DNA of 44,913 bases from a bacterium. Lineage in GTDB: Bacteria; Cyanobacteriota; Vampirovibrionia; Gastranaerophilales; Gastranaerophilaceae. Below the pieces are notes generated by a model. It saw only the letters and a program-made list of their open reading frames with translations. It was not told the DNA's origin and did no database searches. The position numbers and the translations under genes were made by a program. Shown one piece after another: positions 17,683-26,103 of the stretch. Location: contig JAFVDH010000013.1 in assembly GCA_017478515.1 (NCBI GenBank), positions 1 to 44,913 of the forward strand, read 5' to 3'. Position 1 is the stretch's first letter, and every line of letters starts with the position of its first letter.

Positions 17683-18060
17683 ATGGAGAAAAATAAACTA
17701 TCATCAAGTATTGAAGATTATCTTGAAGTAATATACGAACAATTAAAAATCAACAAGAACGTGAAAGCCGTTGAAATAGCAAAGAAATTAAAAGTTTCAA
17801 GAGCATCGGTTACGGAAGCATTACAAAAATTATCGGCAAAAGGATATATTAAATACGAAAAAAATATTCCGATAGAATTAACCGAGACAGGAAGTAAAAT
17901 AGCGGAATCCGTTGCATTAAGACATTCGGTTTTGTGTGATTTTTTTCAAAACACGCTTGGTCTGGAGCAGGAAGAAGCCGAAATTAATGCATGCAAAGTT
18001 GAACATGTAATCACTCAAAACGCATTTGAAAAACTTATAGAATTTTTGAAACTAAATTAA
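17683..18060 (+). CDS. DtxR/MntR family metal-dependent repressor
   Basis: This 125-residue regulator has an N-terminal winged helix (about 8-65) and a dimerisation domain, without the C-terminal SH3-like domain of full DtxR. By alignment to the MntR ligand pattern, Asp12, Glu15, His81, Glu107 and His108 are kept. The remaining ligand position is Cys104, as in DtxR, instead of the MntR glutamate. This mixed site suggests metal choice may differ from plain manganese (inference). It is predicted leaderless: TATAAT (17671-17676), six bases, ATG. It lies just upstream of an operon with two matching operator-like palindromes. Confidence 0.88.
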   Translation: MEKNKLSSSIEDYLEVIYEQLKINKNVKAVEIAKKLKVSRASVTEALQKLSAKGYIKYEKNIPIELTETGSKIAESVALRHSVLCDFFQNTLGLEQEEAEINACKVEHVITQNAFEKLIEFLKLN

Positions 18061-18164
18061 TATTTAATCACCAATACGCAAAGTATATAAGCATTCCGAC
18101 TGTTTTTATAATCCAAATTACGTTCATTTAAAGTCGGATTTTTGTGTTGCAAACGTAACATTTT

Positions 18165-18233
18165 GTTAAGCATACCTAACAAAAACTTGAAATCAAAATT
18201 ATATCAGAGTACAATTTGTAAGGCAAGCCTAAC
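18165..18233 (+). promoter_or_regulatory. Promoter bracketed by two metal-box-like operators
   Basis: Box 1 is GTTAAGCATACCTAAC (18165-18180) and box 2 is GTAAGGCAAGCCTAAC (18218-18233). Both are imperfect palindromes close to the TTAGGN4CCTAA style bound by DtxR/MntR proteins. Between them lie TTGAAA (18187-18192), a 17-base spacer and TACAAT (18210-18215). Binding to either box would block the -35 flank or the start site, so metal-dependent repression of the downstream opine dehydrogenase operon is expected. Confidence 0.75.
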
Positions 18234-18248
18234 AAGAGGTAATTTATT

Positions 18249-19322
18249 ATGAACATAGGTATACTCGGAGCAGGTCATGGCGGATTGGCTATGGCGGCAG
18301 ATTTAACTTTGGCGGGGCAAAATATTAAATTATCTGCTGTTTCCGGACATGATAAAAATATAAAAATTTTAAAAGCTTTGGGAAATATCCATATAAATGG
18401 CGTTACTTCCATAGGAAACGCACCTTTTGATATCAAAACAAACTTTGTATGCGAAGATATCAAAGAAACCATAAATTTTGCAGATATTATTATGATTGTT
18501 ACGCCCGCTTTTGCTCAGGATGTTTATAATGAGTTAATTATAAACCACGGCAAAAAAGGCCAAATAGTTGTCTTTCCTTGCGGCGGTTTCTCCGCTTTGA
18601 ATTTTTATAATGAATTAAAAATTCATGGCAGAGAAAATGATTTTATTGTCGGAGAAACCGCCTCTCTTATTTACACAACAAAAATTACAGGCCCTGCGGA
18701 AATTCTTATCAAAAGTATAAAAAACAGAGTCCAGTTTTCAGCATTGCCGGAAAACAGAGCAGATTATGCTTTAGAGGTTTTAAACAAGATTTATCCGCAG
18801 TTTTACAAAGCAGAAAACGTTTGGCAGACAAGTTTTAATAATCCAAGTTCAATTTTGCATACCGTAACTACGTTATTGAATATGAGCAGAATTGAAATGT
18901 TCGGGTCTTATAAAAATTCGTTTTTTGATATAACGCCGAGTGTTGCAAGGGTTATGGAGAAATTAGATAAAGAAAGATTGGAAATTGCAAAACATTTTTA
19001 TTCAAATCCTTTATCTTTAAATCAAATAATGTGCTCACTTTATAATCTTAAAACAGAAAATATCTATGAAACGATAAAAAGCATAAAAGCCTATACAATT
19101 CAGCGTTCTCCTGAAGACATGACTCACAGATATGTATCGGAAGATATTCCGTACAGCTTAGTTCCGATTGCATCTTTGGGCAGAAAACTAAATCTTAAAA
19201 CAACAAACATGGACTCTATAATAAACATTGCTTGTATGTGCAATGATAAGAATTATTGGGCAAATGGCAGAACTGCTGACAAGTTAGGTTTTTCGGAGAT
19301 AAAAGTTGTGGAAACAGTTTAA
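18249..19322 (+). CDS. Opine (octopine/nopaline) dehydrogenase family protein
   Basis: This 357-residue protein has an NAD(P)-binding Rossmann start GAGHGG at 7-12 and the Pfam octopine dehydrogenase C-terminal domain. The active-site-type His204 lies in PSSILHTVTTLLN, Asp240 in EKLDKERLEIA, and THRYVSEDIPYSLVPIA lies near 291-307. The family reductively couples an amino acid to a 2-oxo acid. In metallophore systems (staphylopine, pseudopaline types) it makes the final product. Control by a metal repressor and coupling to an exporter fit that role. However, no nicotianamine-synthase-like gene is in view, so the amine partner is unknown. SD AGAGGT lies eight bases before the ATG. Confidence 0.85.
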   Translation: MNIGILGAGHGGLAMAADLTLAGQNIKLSAVSGHDKNIKILKALGNIHINGVTSIGNAPFDIKTNFVCEDIKETINFADIIMIVTPAFAQDVYNELIINHGKKGQIVVFPCGGFSALNFYNELKIHGRENDFIVGETASLIYTTKITGPAEILIKSIKNRVQFSALPENRADYALEVLNKIYPQFYKAENVWQTSFNNPSSILHTVTTLLNMSRIEMFGSYKNSFFDITPSVARVMEKLDKERLEIAKHFYSNPLSLNQIMCSLYNLKTENIYETIKSIKAYTIQRSPEDMTHRYVSEDIPYSLVPIASLGRKLNLKTTNMDSIINIACMCNDKNYWANGRTADKLGFSEIKVVETV

Positions 19323-19323
19323 T

Positions 19324-20703
19324 ATGGAGAAAGTCAACAAAAATTTATTACTTATATACACAATTTCTTTTGCCTCTTTTATGGTGAATTTTGATACATA
19401 CGTAGTAAATGTTGCTTTACCCGATATTTTAAAAGATTTTAATACAAATACTTCTAATATTTCATGGATTATCACGGGGTACAATCTCATGGTTGTATCC
19501 CTTTTGCTTGTCTTTGGAAAATTGGGAGACAAAATAGGAATTAAGAAGCTTTTTAATATAGGCTTTTTAATCTTTACAATCAGCTCTTTTTTATGCGGAA
19601 TTTCATTCAACATGCTAATGCTTACGATATCAAGGATGTTACAAGGTATCGGGGCATCTGTTTTGTATGCTCTGCCTCAGGCTATGATTGCAAAATATAT
19701 TCCTCAGGATAAAAAACGCATGGCTTTCGGAATTCTGGCCTCCGTTGCAGCTTTAGGCATTACTCTTGCTGCGCCTTTAAGCGGTTTTATTTCAGCTTAT
19801 CTCTCTTGGCGTTGGATATTTTTTATCAATATTCCTATCGGAATTTTATCTGTTTTATTTCTAAATTACTCCATGAACGGAATTTTTGATAAAACTGTTC
19901 CTTTTAAAAATTTTGATTATTCAGGAGCGGTATTGAGCTTTTTTCTTGCATTTTTAATAACTCTCTACTTAAACAGAGGTAATTCAATCGGCTGGAGCTC
20001 TCCGCTCGGTTTAGGGTTATTGTTTGTTATTCTCATTATTTTTGGAAGATTTATAATAACAGAAAGCGACAATAAATATCCTTTAATTAATTTAAATGTA
20101 TTTAAGGATTTCAAGTTTGTATCAGCAAATACGGCAATGTTTCTTATATCGGCGTATCTGGCCGCAGGAAACTTTTTGATACCGTTCTGGTTATCAGAAG
20201 TAAAATCGTATTCCGAAGTTCAAATAGGCCTAATTTTTATGGTTTATTCGGTTTCTTATCTTATTATGAGCGTTGTATCAGGCAAACTTTCAAATAAAAT
20301 TTCTTTAAACTTTGTTTGCTCATTGGCCTGTTTATTAGCAGTTTTAAATACATTGGGCTTTGTATACTTTATGGATAGCTTAAAATACTATGTTTTAGTA
20401 TTTTTTATGCTAAACGGTACAGCATTTTCGTTCTTCATAACATCGAATAATAATCTGGTAATGCAAATGGCCAAAAAGGGTGAAGAGGGGATAATAGCGG
20501 GAATTCACAGATTGACGGGAAGATTGGGAATGCTATGGGGCGTTGCCGTTTTTGAGGCATTTTATACTTTGAATTTAAAACTTGGAATTAATTCGGCGTT
20601 TAAAAAAGCGTATTTATTCGGAGCTTTAATATGTTTTATTGCAATGATATTTTCGTTTATAAACAAAAATGTGCCTGATGAGATTCGAACTCATGACCTT
20701 TGA
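19324..20703 (+). CDS. MFS exporter, DHA2 (EmrB/QacA-like) type
   Basis: About 459 residues with roughly 12-14 membrane segments. Signatures are SFMVNFDTYVVNVALPDI near 15-30, WIITGYNLM, motif A GKLGDKIGIKKLF, the RMLQGIGAS region and a motif-C-like LGITLAAPLSGF. The family uses proton antiport to expel small molecules. The ATG at 19324 begins one base after the dehydrogenase stop, which makes these two a coupled unit and suggests it exports the dehydrogenase product (inference). The last residues (VPDEIRTHDL) are encoded by the antisense of tRNA-Arg, so the native stop has probably been lost. Confidence 0.85.
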   Translation: MEKVNKNLLLIYTISFASFMVNFDTYVVNVALPDILKDFNTNTSNISWIITGYNLMVVSLLLVFGKLGDKIGIKKLFNIGFLIFTISSFLCGISFNMLMLTISRMLQGIGASVLYALPQAMIAKYIPQDKKRMAFGILASVAALGITLAAPLSGFISAYLSWRWIFFINIPIGILSVLFLNYSMNGIFDKTVPFKNFDYSGAVLSFFLAFLITLYLNRGNSIGWSSPLGLGLLFVILIIFGRFIITESDNKYPLINLNVFKDFKFVSANTAMFLISAYLAAGNFLIPFWLSEVKSYSEVQIGLIFMVYSVSYLIMSVVSGKLSNKISLNFVCSLACLLAVLNTLGFVYFMDSLKYYVLVFFMLNGTAFSFFITSNNNLVMQMAKKGEEGIIAGIHRLTGRLGMLWGVAVFEAFYTLNLKLGINSAFKKAYLFGALICFIAMIFSFINKNVPDEIRTHDL

Positions 20704-20743
20704 CTTCGGAAGTCAACACTCTATCCGGCTGAGCTACAGGCAC
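20670..20743 (-). tRNA. tRNA-Arg (anticodon CCG)
   Basis: The minus strand gives acceptor GTGCCTG/CAGGCAC, D-arm GCTCAGCCGGATAGAGT, anticodon stem TTGAC/GTCAA with loop TTCCGAA (anticodon CCG), and T-loop GTTCGAATC. CCA is not encoded. Its 3' 34 bases overlap the end of the MFS coding sequence on the other strand. Confidence 0.95.
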
Positions 20744-20915
20744 ATTATGTTGTAAATTTTGTTTTAAGGGTTTATATATTTCTACTTTAAAAAATAAAAT
20801 GACAAAAATTTATCATATTTATATTGTAGCAAATTTTTTTAATATTTTGAAGTTAAGTTTTGTTATTCATCTGTTGTCTTATTTATTATTTGATTTTTCG
20901 TGATAAAATTTTTGT

Positions 20916-22235
20916 ATGAGAAAAATAGCTTTAGTAAATCATGGTTGTGCAAAAAATCTTGTAGATTCGGAATTAATGCTGGGTCTGCTGGCTCAAAAAG
21001 GATACGAAATAACACTTGACGATACGGATAAAGATGTTGAAATTGTCATTATAAATACATGTTCGTTTATTAATGATGCTGAAAGAGAATCCGTTCAATC
21101 TATCTTAAAAATGATAAATGACGGAAAAAAAGTTATAGTAACAGGATGTCTGCCTCAAAAGCATAAAGACGAATTGAAAGAGGCAATTCCTGAAATTTCT
21201 GCTATGCTTGGAACATCTGATTTTAACAAAATTGTTGAAGTCATTGAAAACATAGATAATAAGGATTACAAATTTGTTTCTGATATAACGGTAAAACCCA
21301 AATATGTATATCCCGAAAACGTAGAAAGACAACAAATAACAGTAGGTTCAAGCTCATATATAAAAATAGCGGACGGATGCAACTACCATTGCGGATACTG
21401 CATTATCCCTAATCTTCGTGGGGCTTACCAATCAAGACCTATTGAAAAAATCGTTGAAGAAGCAAGAGATATTGCCAAAAAAGGCTGTACCGAAATTGTT
21501 TTGATAGCTCAAGATACAACCAGTTACGGTATAGATTTGTACGGAAAAGTTAAACTTGTTGAATTATTAGAAGAACTAAACAAGATTGAAGAACTGAGCT
21601 GGATAAGAATAATGTATGCCTATCCGTCACAAATGACCGATGAATTAATTGATGCAATAGCAAGACTTGATAAAGTTGTAAAATACATAGATTTACCGTT
21701 GCAGCACTCACATCAAGATATCCTTGAAGCAATGCGCCGTCCTGTTTTTGATTATGAAGAATTGATTAACAAAATAAGAGACAGAATTCCTAATGTCGCT
21801 ATCAGAACAGCATTTATAGTCGGATATCCTACAGAAAATGAATATCATTTTGAACACCTTTATAATTTTGTCAAAAAAATGAAATTCGATAAAATGGGCG
21901 TATTTAAATATTCAAGAGAAAAAAATACAATCTCTTACGAAATGAAACAACAGGTTTCCGCTAAAGTAAAAAAACAAAGACACGATAAACTTATGAAATT
22001 GCAGCAAAAAATTTCGACAGAAATTAATAAAAAATATGTAGGTAAAACAATTCCATGCATAATAGAAAGCTTTGCCGATAACGGACTTGTCGTTGCAAGA
22101 AGTGAACACGATGCCCCTGAAATTGACGGACTTGTGTACATTGATACAAACAAACAAGTTGTTCCGGGCGATATTGAAAATGTTCTGATTACAAATTCGG
22201 ATGCGTACGACCTTTACGGTACAATTGAAGAATAA
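20916..22235 (+). CDS. rimO: Ribosomal protein uS12 methylthiotransferase RimO
   Basis: This 439-residue radical-SAM enzyme adds a methylthio group to an aspartate of ribosomal protein S12. N-terminal cluster cysteines are C11, C49 and C78. The radical-SAM motif is C155-x3-C159-x2-C162 in DGCNYHCGYCIIP, followed by LRGAYQSRP. The RimO-type signature DTTSYGIDLYG lies at about 195-205, and a C-terminal TRAM domain is present. Length is normal. Predicted leaderless: TAAAAT (20904-20909) lies six bases before the ATG. Confidence 0.95.
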   Translation: MRKIALVNHGCAKNLVDSELMLGLLAQKGYEITLDDTDKDVEIVIINTCSFINDAERESVQSILKMINDGKKVIVTGCLPQKHKDELKEAIPEISAMLGTSDFNKIVEVIENIDNKDYKFVSDITVKPKYVYPENVERQQITVGSSSYIKIADGCNYHCGYCIIPNLRGAYQSRPIEKIVEEARDIAKKGCTEIVLIAQDTTSYGIDLYGKVKLVELLEELNKIEELSWIRIMYAYPSQMTDELIDAIARLDKVVKYIDLPLQHSHQDILEAMRRPVFDYEELINKIRDRIPNVAIRTAFIVGYPTENEYHFEHLYNFVKKMKFDKMGVFKYSREKNTISYEMKQQVSAKVKKQRHDKLMKLQQKISTEINKKYVGKTIPCIIESFADNGLVVARSEHDAPEIDGLVYIDTNKQVVPGDIENVLITNSDAYDLYGTIEE

Positions 22236-22312
22236 AATTGCCGTTTTTTAAGCCGGCCGGATATATTTACATAAATTTAGATGCAAAATTGCACATAATC
22301 GTTTAACTTAAC

Positions 22313-22900
22313 TTATACAACACTTTCCAAAATTATATCTAAATACTCTCTTAGAGGGTTAAAATCTCCCGTTTCAACAACTGTTTGAATTGTTTTTAAT
22401 ATTTTTTCGTAATCAGGATTTTTTATCTCAAACGGAAGAGTTAAATCAGACGAGGTTTTTGTTTCGGTAAAATGTTTGTTATCTTTTAAAAATTTTATGT
22501 ACAAATCAATTAGTTCATAATATTTCGGGTCAACATTTACTGTTTTGTGTAAATAATACTTTGTATCTTTTTCAAATTTTGGCAAATAATCCCTAAGATA
22601 ATTCACATTAAACAGACTTTCTTCATCGGACAAATTTTTACCTAAAACAGGATTTTCCGAAATTTCCTTATTTTCAAACTGTTTTATGTAACATGCCCAT
22701 AAAAGACATCCGATATAAAAATTTATATACAACTCTATTTCATCTTTAATAGTCGGAAACAATCTTTGAAAATATAATGATTTAAATTTAAGATTTACAA
22801 ACCCGTTTAATTCTGAATATGCGAATTCAAGATTAGCAGCAAAACTTTGAATATATTGATTAAAACCTAAATCAAACGGAATACTTTTTTCAAAATCCAT
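22313..22900 (-). CDS. Unknown 195-residue soluble protein
   Basis: No family recognised. The protein is helical and aromatic-rich, with no signal peptide or membrane anchor. Notable stretches are FDLGFNQYIQSFAANLEFAY at the start and DLYIKFLKDNKHFTETKTSS near 145. A GAGGT ribosome site precedes the ATG. It is divergent from the HExxH protein gene and convergent with rimO. Confidence 0.6.
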   Translation of the reverse strand: MDFEKSIPFDLGFNQYIQSFAANLEFAYSELNGFVNLKFKSLYFQRLFPTIKDEIELYINFYIGCLLWACYIKQFENKEISENPVLGKNLSDEESLFNVNYLRDYLPKFEKDTKYYLHKTVNVDPKYYELIDLYIKFLKDNKHFTETKTSSDLTLPFEIKNPDYEKILKTIQTVVETGDFNPLREYLDIILESVV

Positions 22901-23043
22901 AAATACCTCACAAGTTTATTTTTCTATATTGTACATGGAAAAAGTATTAACAAATGTAAATAATACGAAAAATTTAGGCAATAAAAATTTTCAGGAGTTT
23001 CTAAATAAAAGTAAGTAGTGTAGGTAAAGAAAGAAGATTAAAC

Positions 23044-24606
23044 ATGGCAATCAGTGCAATTAATTCAATATCAAAAGCTGTAACAACTCCTGTACAAGCA
23101 AAACAAGCTGTTCCTCAACCTAAAATGATTGAAGGTTTAGCAAAAGATACATTCCAAAGAAGTGCGACAGTTTCTAATCCGATAAAAACATATACTCCAG
23201 GCATTGATATGCTTTCTAAGTTAAACAGAGGCGGCGGCAAAAAGAAACCAAGAAAACCTGAATTTTCACCTGAAGTTCAGGAAAAAATTAATACAGCTAA
23301 AGAAAATATGATTAATACTGTAGGAAAAGGCAATATTAAGTCTTTGACTTTTGAAAAAGATATGTACACACCTCAAGAAAGCTACATATTAAAAGCCGAC
23401 CTAAAAGATTATTCATCAAGAAGTGAATACTACGACAAAAACATGAATAAAACAGGCGAAGAAAAATCATATCTGTATGAAGCAAAAGGCAAAATGTATA
23501 TGATTACAAAAGCCGTAGACTACAGAAACAACACAACTACAAAAGTAAGAAATGAAATAGATGACCAAGGTTATCCTCTTGTAACAGACGAAGTTAGAAT
23601 TGTAAGAGATAAACAAAATAACATAGTAAGAAAAGAATACATGACTCACTCTGAAATAACAGGTGCGTATGATCAAAAATACGTTTACCCTAATGGAGAA
23701 GAAAAAGTAATCAGCAAAACAAAAGTTTTCAAAAATTACGACAATATGCAATGTATCCACAAAGATATGGAATCTTTAGACGGAACAAAAACAAAATACA
23801 GATTAGAACAAGATGACAAAGGAAATAAAATTCTTGAATATAAAATCACCGACAAAGACGGCAAAGTTCTAATGAACTTAAATAAAACAATGGAACGTAT
23901 CGGCGATAACAAAATCGTTTCATCAAACGGAGATAAAGTTTGGGAAATGACATTTGACCCAAAACAAGTAACAATTCAAGAAAGAGGCAAAGAAGAAAAA
24001 ACAACAATAGTATTTGATAAAGCAGGTGCACCGACTTTAGCAGAAACAAGAAACGGTTTTAGAATTTCAGGTGACAAAAAATCAATGGTTAATTTGATGA
24101 AGAAAATGCCGGCAGAACAATTGCTTGCGTTAACAGATACCGTTACGAACTTGAAAGGTATTAAAGATACCAATGATTGTTGTATGTTCCCTGATAAAAA
24201 ACAAATAGATACAATTGATGACCTATTCAGTGTACTGCACGAAGGCGGCCATGCAATTGATTTCAGAAAATCAAAATCATATATGGAAGTTCAATCTTTA
24301 ACAACAGACAAAGAATTACAAAAAATATATTTGGAAGAAAAAGACGCATACAACAAAGCATTCCCAAATCCTCAAAGAGACCATGTAGGCTACTTTATAC
24401 AAATTAAAGACCACTATGCAGGGAAATGGGGCGGTTTAGGTGAAGTTGTTGCCGAATCTAATGCTCTTAGAGATTCTTACACAACAGAAGAAATCCTTGC
24501 ACCAAGAGTTCAGTACTTACAGCAATACTACCCTAAAACTATTGCGTACTTGAATACAAAATTGTCAAATTACAAAGAAGAAGATATGGCTTCTAAAAAG
24601 GCATAA
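23044..24606 (+). CDS. Putative zinc metallopeptidase-like protein (HEGGH), lineage-type
   Basis: This 520-residue protein has a disordered N-terminus (1-75, with AISAINSISKAVTT) and a long repetitive beta-rich middle (about 100-345) of the kind found in extracellular repeat proteins. The C-terminal domain contains HEGGH at 399-403. A conserved-looking GGLGEVVAESNAL follows at about 463-475 and could supply the third zinc ligand (Glu467 or Glu471). This arrangement resembles HExxH-E metalloproteases, distantly of the anthrax lethal factor C-terminal type. No classical signal peptide is seen. Function and target are unknown. Confidence 0.65.
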   Translation: MAISAINSISKAVTTPVQAKQAVPQPKMIEGLAKDTFQRSATVSNPIKTYTPGIDMLSKLNRGGGKKKPRKPEFSPEVQEKINTAKENMINTVGKGNIKSLTFEKDMYTPQESYILKADLKDYSSRSEYYDKNMNKTGEEKSYLYEAKGKMYMITKAVDYRNNTTTKVRNEIDDQGYPLVTDEVRIVRDKQNNIVRKEYMTHSEITGAYDQKYVYPNGEEKVISKTKVFKNYDNMQCIHKDMESLDGTKTKYRLEQDDKGNKILEYKITDKDGKVLMNLNKTMERIGDNKIVSSNGDKVWEMTFDPKQVTIQERGKEEKTTIVFDKAGAPTLAETRNGFRISGDKKSMVNLMKKMPAEQLLALTDTVTNLKGIKDTNDCCMFPDKKQIDTIDDLFSVLHEGGHAIDFRKSKSYMEVQSLTTDKELQKIYLEEKDAYNKAFPNPQRDHVGYFIQIKDHYAGKWGGLGEVVAESNALRDSYTTEEILAPRVQYLQQYYPKTIAYLNTKLSNYKEEDMASKKA

Positions 24607-24647
24607 TTTTTAATCTTTTTGTAATTAAAATAATTAAGAGATAGAGA

Positions 24648-24680
24648 AAAGCGGATAAATATAAGATTTATCCGCTTTGA
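24648..24680 (+). terminator. Terminator after the HEGGH protein gene
   Basis: AAAGCGGATAAAT-ATAAG-ATTTATCCGCTTT forms a 13-bp stem about 45 bases after the stop codon. Confidence 0.8.
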
Positions 24681-24782
24681 TGTTTTACGGCATTTTTCAA
24701 ATTAAATTATAGTCCAACAGGATACTTGTTTTTTGACTAATATTTGTATTTAATTAAAAAGTAATTAATAAAGGAGAAAACA

Positions 24783-25337
24783 ATGACAGAAGAAGAAAAA
24801 TTAAACTGCGGATGCGAACATAAAAATGAAAATGACACCAAGAAAAAACACTGCATGAAATATATAGGAATTGTTCTTGCAACATTATTAGGCTCTTTTT
24901 TGGCATTTTACTTTGTTGCGGATATGACCTTAAAAAATATGATGAATCCCGCAAATCAATTTCGAAGAATGGATAAAATGATGGAACGTCATTCAAGAGA
25001 TATGGAAAAAATGGATAGAAAAATGATGAAAGATATGGGAATGCCGCCTATGTTTCATCATAAATCTATGGTTGTCGTGGATAAATTAGATGACGAATAT
25101 AAAATCCTTGTGGATTTAAGAGCCTTTGATAATAACGAAAAAAATGTTAAATTTGATTTAAATAATAATATAGCAACAGTCTCAGCATCAATAGAAAAAG
25201 AAAAAAGACACGAAGACAGTATTGTTGAATTTTCACAATCATTCTACTTAAGCGGCGACCTTGATAAAACTAAAATTAAAAAAGAGAAAGACAGAAATAA
25301 ATACGTTATAACAATTCCTCTAAAAGATAATGATTAG
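24783..25337 (+). CDS. Membrane-anchored small heat-shock (Hsp20-like) protein
   Basis: This 184-residue protein has a Cys/Lys-rich cytosolic start, one membrane segment (about 27-47), a Met/Lys-rich helix (about 52-85) and a C-terminal alpha-crystallin-like domain (about 95-182). The domain shows YKILVDLRAF, VKFDLNNNIATVSASIEKE, FSQSFYLSGDLD and KYVITIPLK. Ordinary Hsp20 chaperones are soluble and lack a membrane anchor. Here the domain would be held at the membrane, probably facing outward given the basic N-terminus. AAAGGAG precedes the ATG. Confidence 0.7.
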   Translation: MTEEEKLNCGCEHKNENDTKKKHCMKYIGIVLATLLGSFLAFYFVADMTLKNMMNPANQFRRMDKMMERHSRDMEKMDRKMMKDMGMPPMFHHKSMVVVDKLDDEYKILVDLRAFDNNEKNVKFDLNNNIATVSASIEKEKRHEDSIVEFSQSFYLSGDLDKTKIKKEKDRNKYVITIPLKDND

Positions 25338-25344
25338 TATTTAG

Positions 25345-25420
25345 TATTTGTGTAGACTTGTATATAATTACCTAATATTTATTATATATACCAAAAGGAC
25401 AGAGGTTTCTGTCCTTTTTT
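25345..25420 (+). ncRNA. 29-base promoter-like repeat plus short terminator-ended segment
   Basis: Bases 25345-25373 are an exact copy of 152-180, including TATAAT. About 20 bases later comes AAAGGACAG-loop-CTGTCCTTTTTT (25394-25420), a clear terminator. If the repeat is a promoter, it makes an RNA of only about 45-50 bases. The hairpin may simply terminate the Hsp20-like gene ending at 25337. The rest of the gap to 25514 shows nothing else. Confidence 0.4.
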
Positions 25421-25514
25421 GTTAAAACATGTTAAAAAAAATATTTCAAACATGGCAATTATTATAAGCGACTTGTTTTTATATAGGTGTGTAGTATTTG
25501 AAAGGTAGTATTTT

Positions 25515-26000
25515 ATGGTACAGTCTATCGTTGGAACAACAAAACCGCAAATTCCTTACGGTGCTTGCGATAGAAATGGTTTAACGCCAAGAATAAATCC
25601 TCCGATATACTCATGCGATGGAGATGGCTTGGTGGCAAAAGCTCCTGAAATAACTGTTGAAGACACAGCAAAAGGCGTGGGTAAAGCTGTTAAAGCCGTA
25701 AAAGATTTTTTCGTAAAAAAACCTGCCAAAAATGATGCCTCACAAGTATCAACTCCATCAATTCAAGAAGAAACAAATTCAGAAAAAAGCAGTACAAAAG
25801 CTCGTTTCATTTCAACAGCAATTCTTTTAGTAGGCGGTGCTCTTTTAGGATACGGTCACAGAAAACACATTGAAAAAGGTGTTAATGCCGTAAAAGGTAA
25901 AATAGCAGAATGGGCTTCAACAGGTACAGGTGAAAAAATCGTATCAAAAGGCAAAGACCTTTTAGCTAAAGCAAAAGACGCTATTTTTGTAAAAGCTTAA
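25515..26000 (+). CDS. Unknown small protein with one membrane segment
   Basis: This 161-residue protein starts MVQSIVGTTKPQIPYGACDR and has a disordered Ser/Thr/Lys stretch (about 70-95). One hydrophobic segment (about 98-115, STAILLVGGALLGYG) and an amphipathic Lys/Ala helix at the end complete it. This style, short with a GTTKPQIPYG-type head, is one I associate with Gastranaerophilales genomes, but no function is known. An AAAGGTAG ribosome site precedes the ATG. Confidence 0.65.
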   Translation: MVQSIVGTTKPQIPYGACDRNGLTPRINPPIYSCDGDGLVAKAPEITVEDTAKGVGKAVKAVKDFFVKKPAKNDASQVSTPSIQEETNSEKSSTKARFISTAILLVGGALLGYGHRKHIEKGVNAVKGKIAEWASTGTGEKIVSKGKDLLAKAKDAIFVKA

Positions 26001-26060
26001 TAAAATTTTATTAATTTATAATTAAAATAACTAAACCAAAAACCAAACTAAACTTTAATT

Positions 26061-26088
26061 AAATGGGCTATGAGCCCATTTTTTTTTG
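26061..26088 (+). terminator. Terminator before miaB
   Basis: AAATGGGCT-ATG-AGCCCATTT followed by a long T-run; it ends the transcript of the gene at 25515. Confidence 0.85.
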
Positions 26089-26103
26089 TAGTATAATTTC
26101 CAT

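Noticed and set aside
19306..19323. TTG start for the MFS exporter inside the dehydrogenase gene
   Set aside because: ATG 19324 lies one base after the stop and gives the normal N-terminus for the family.
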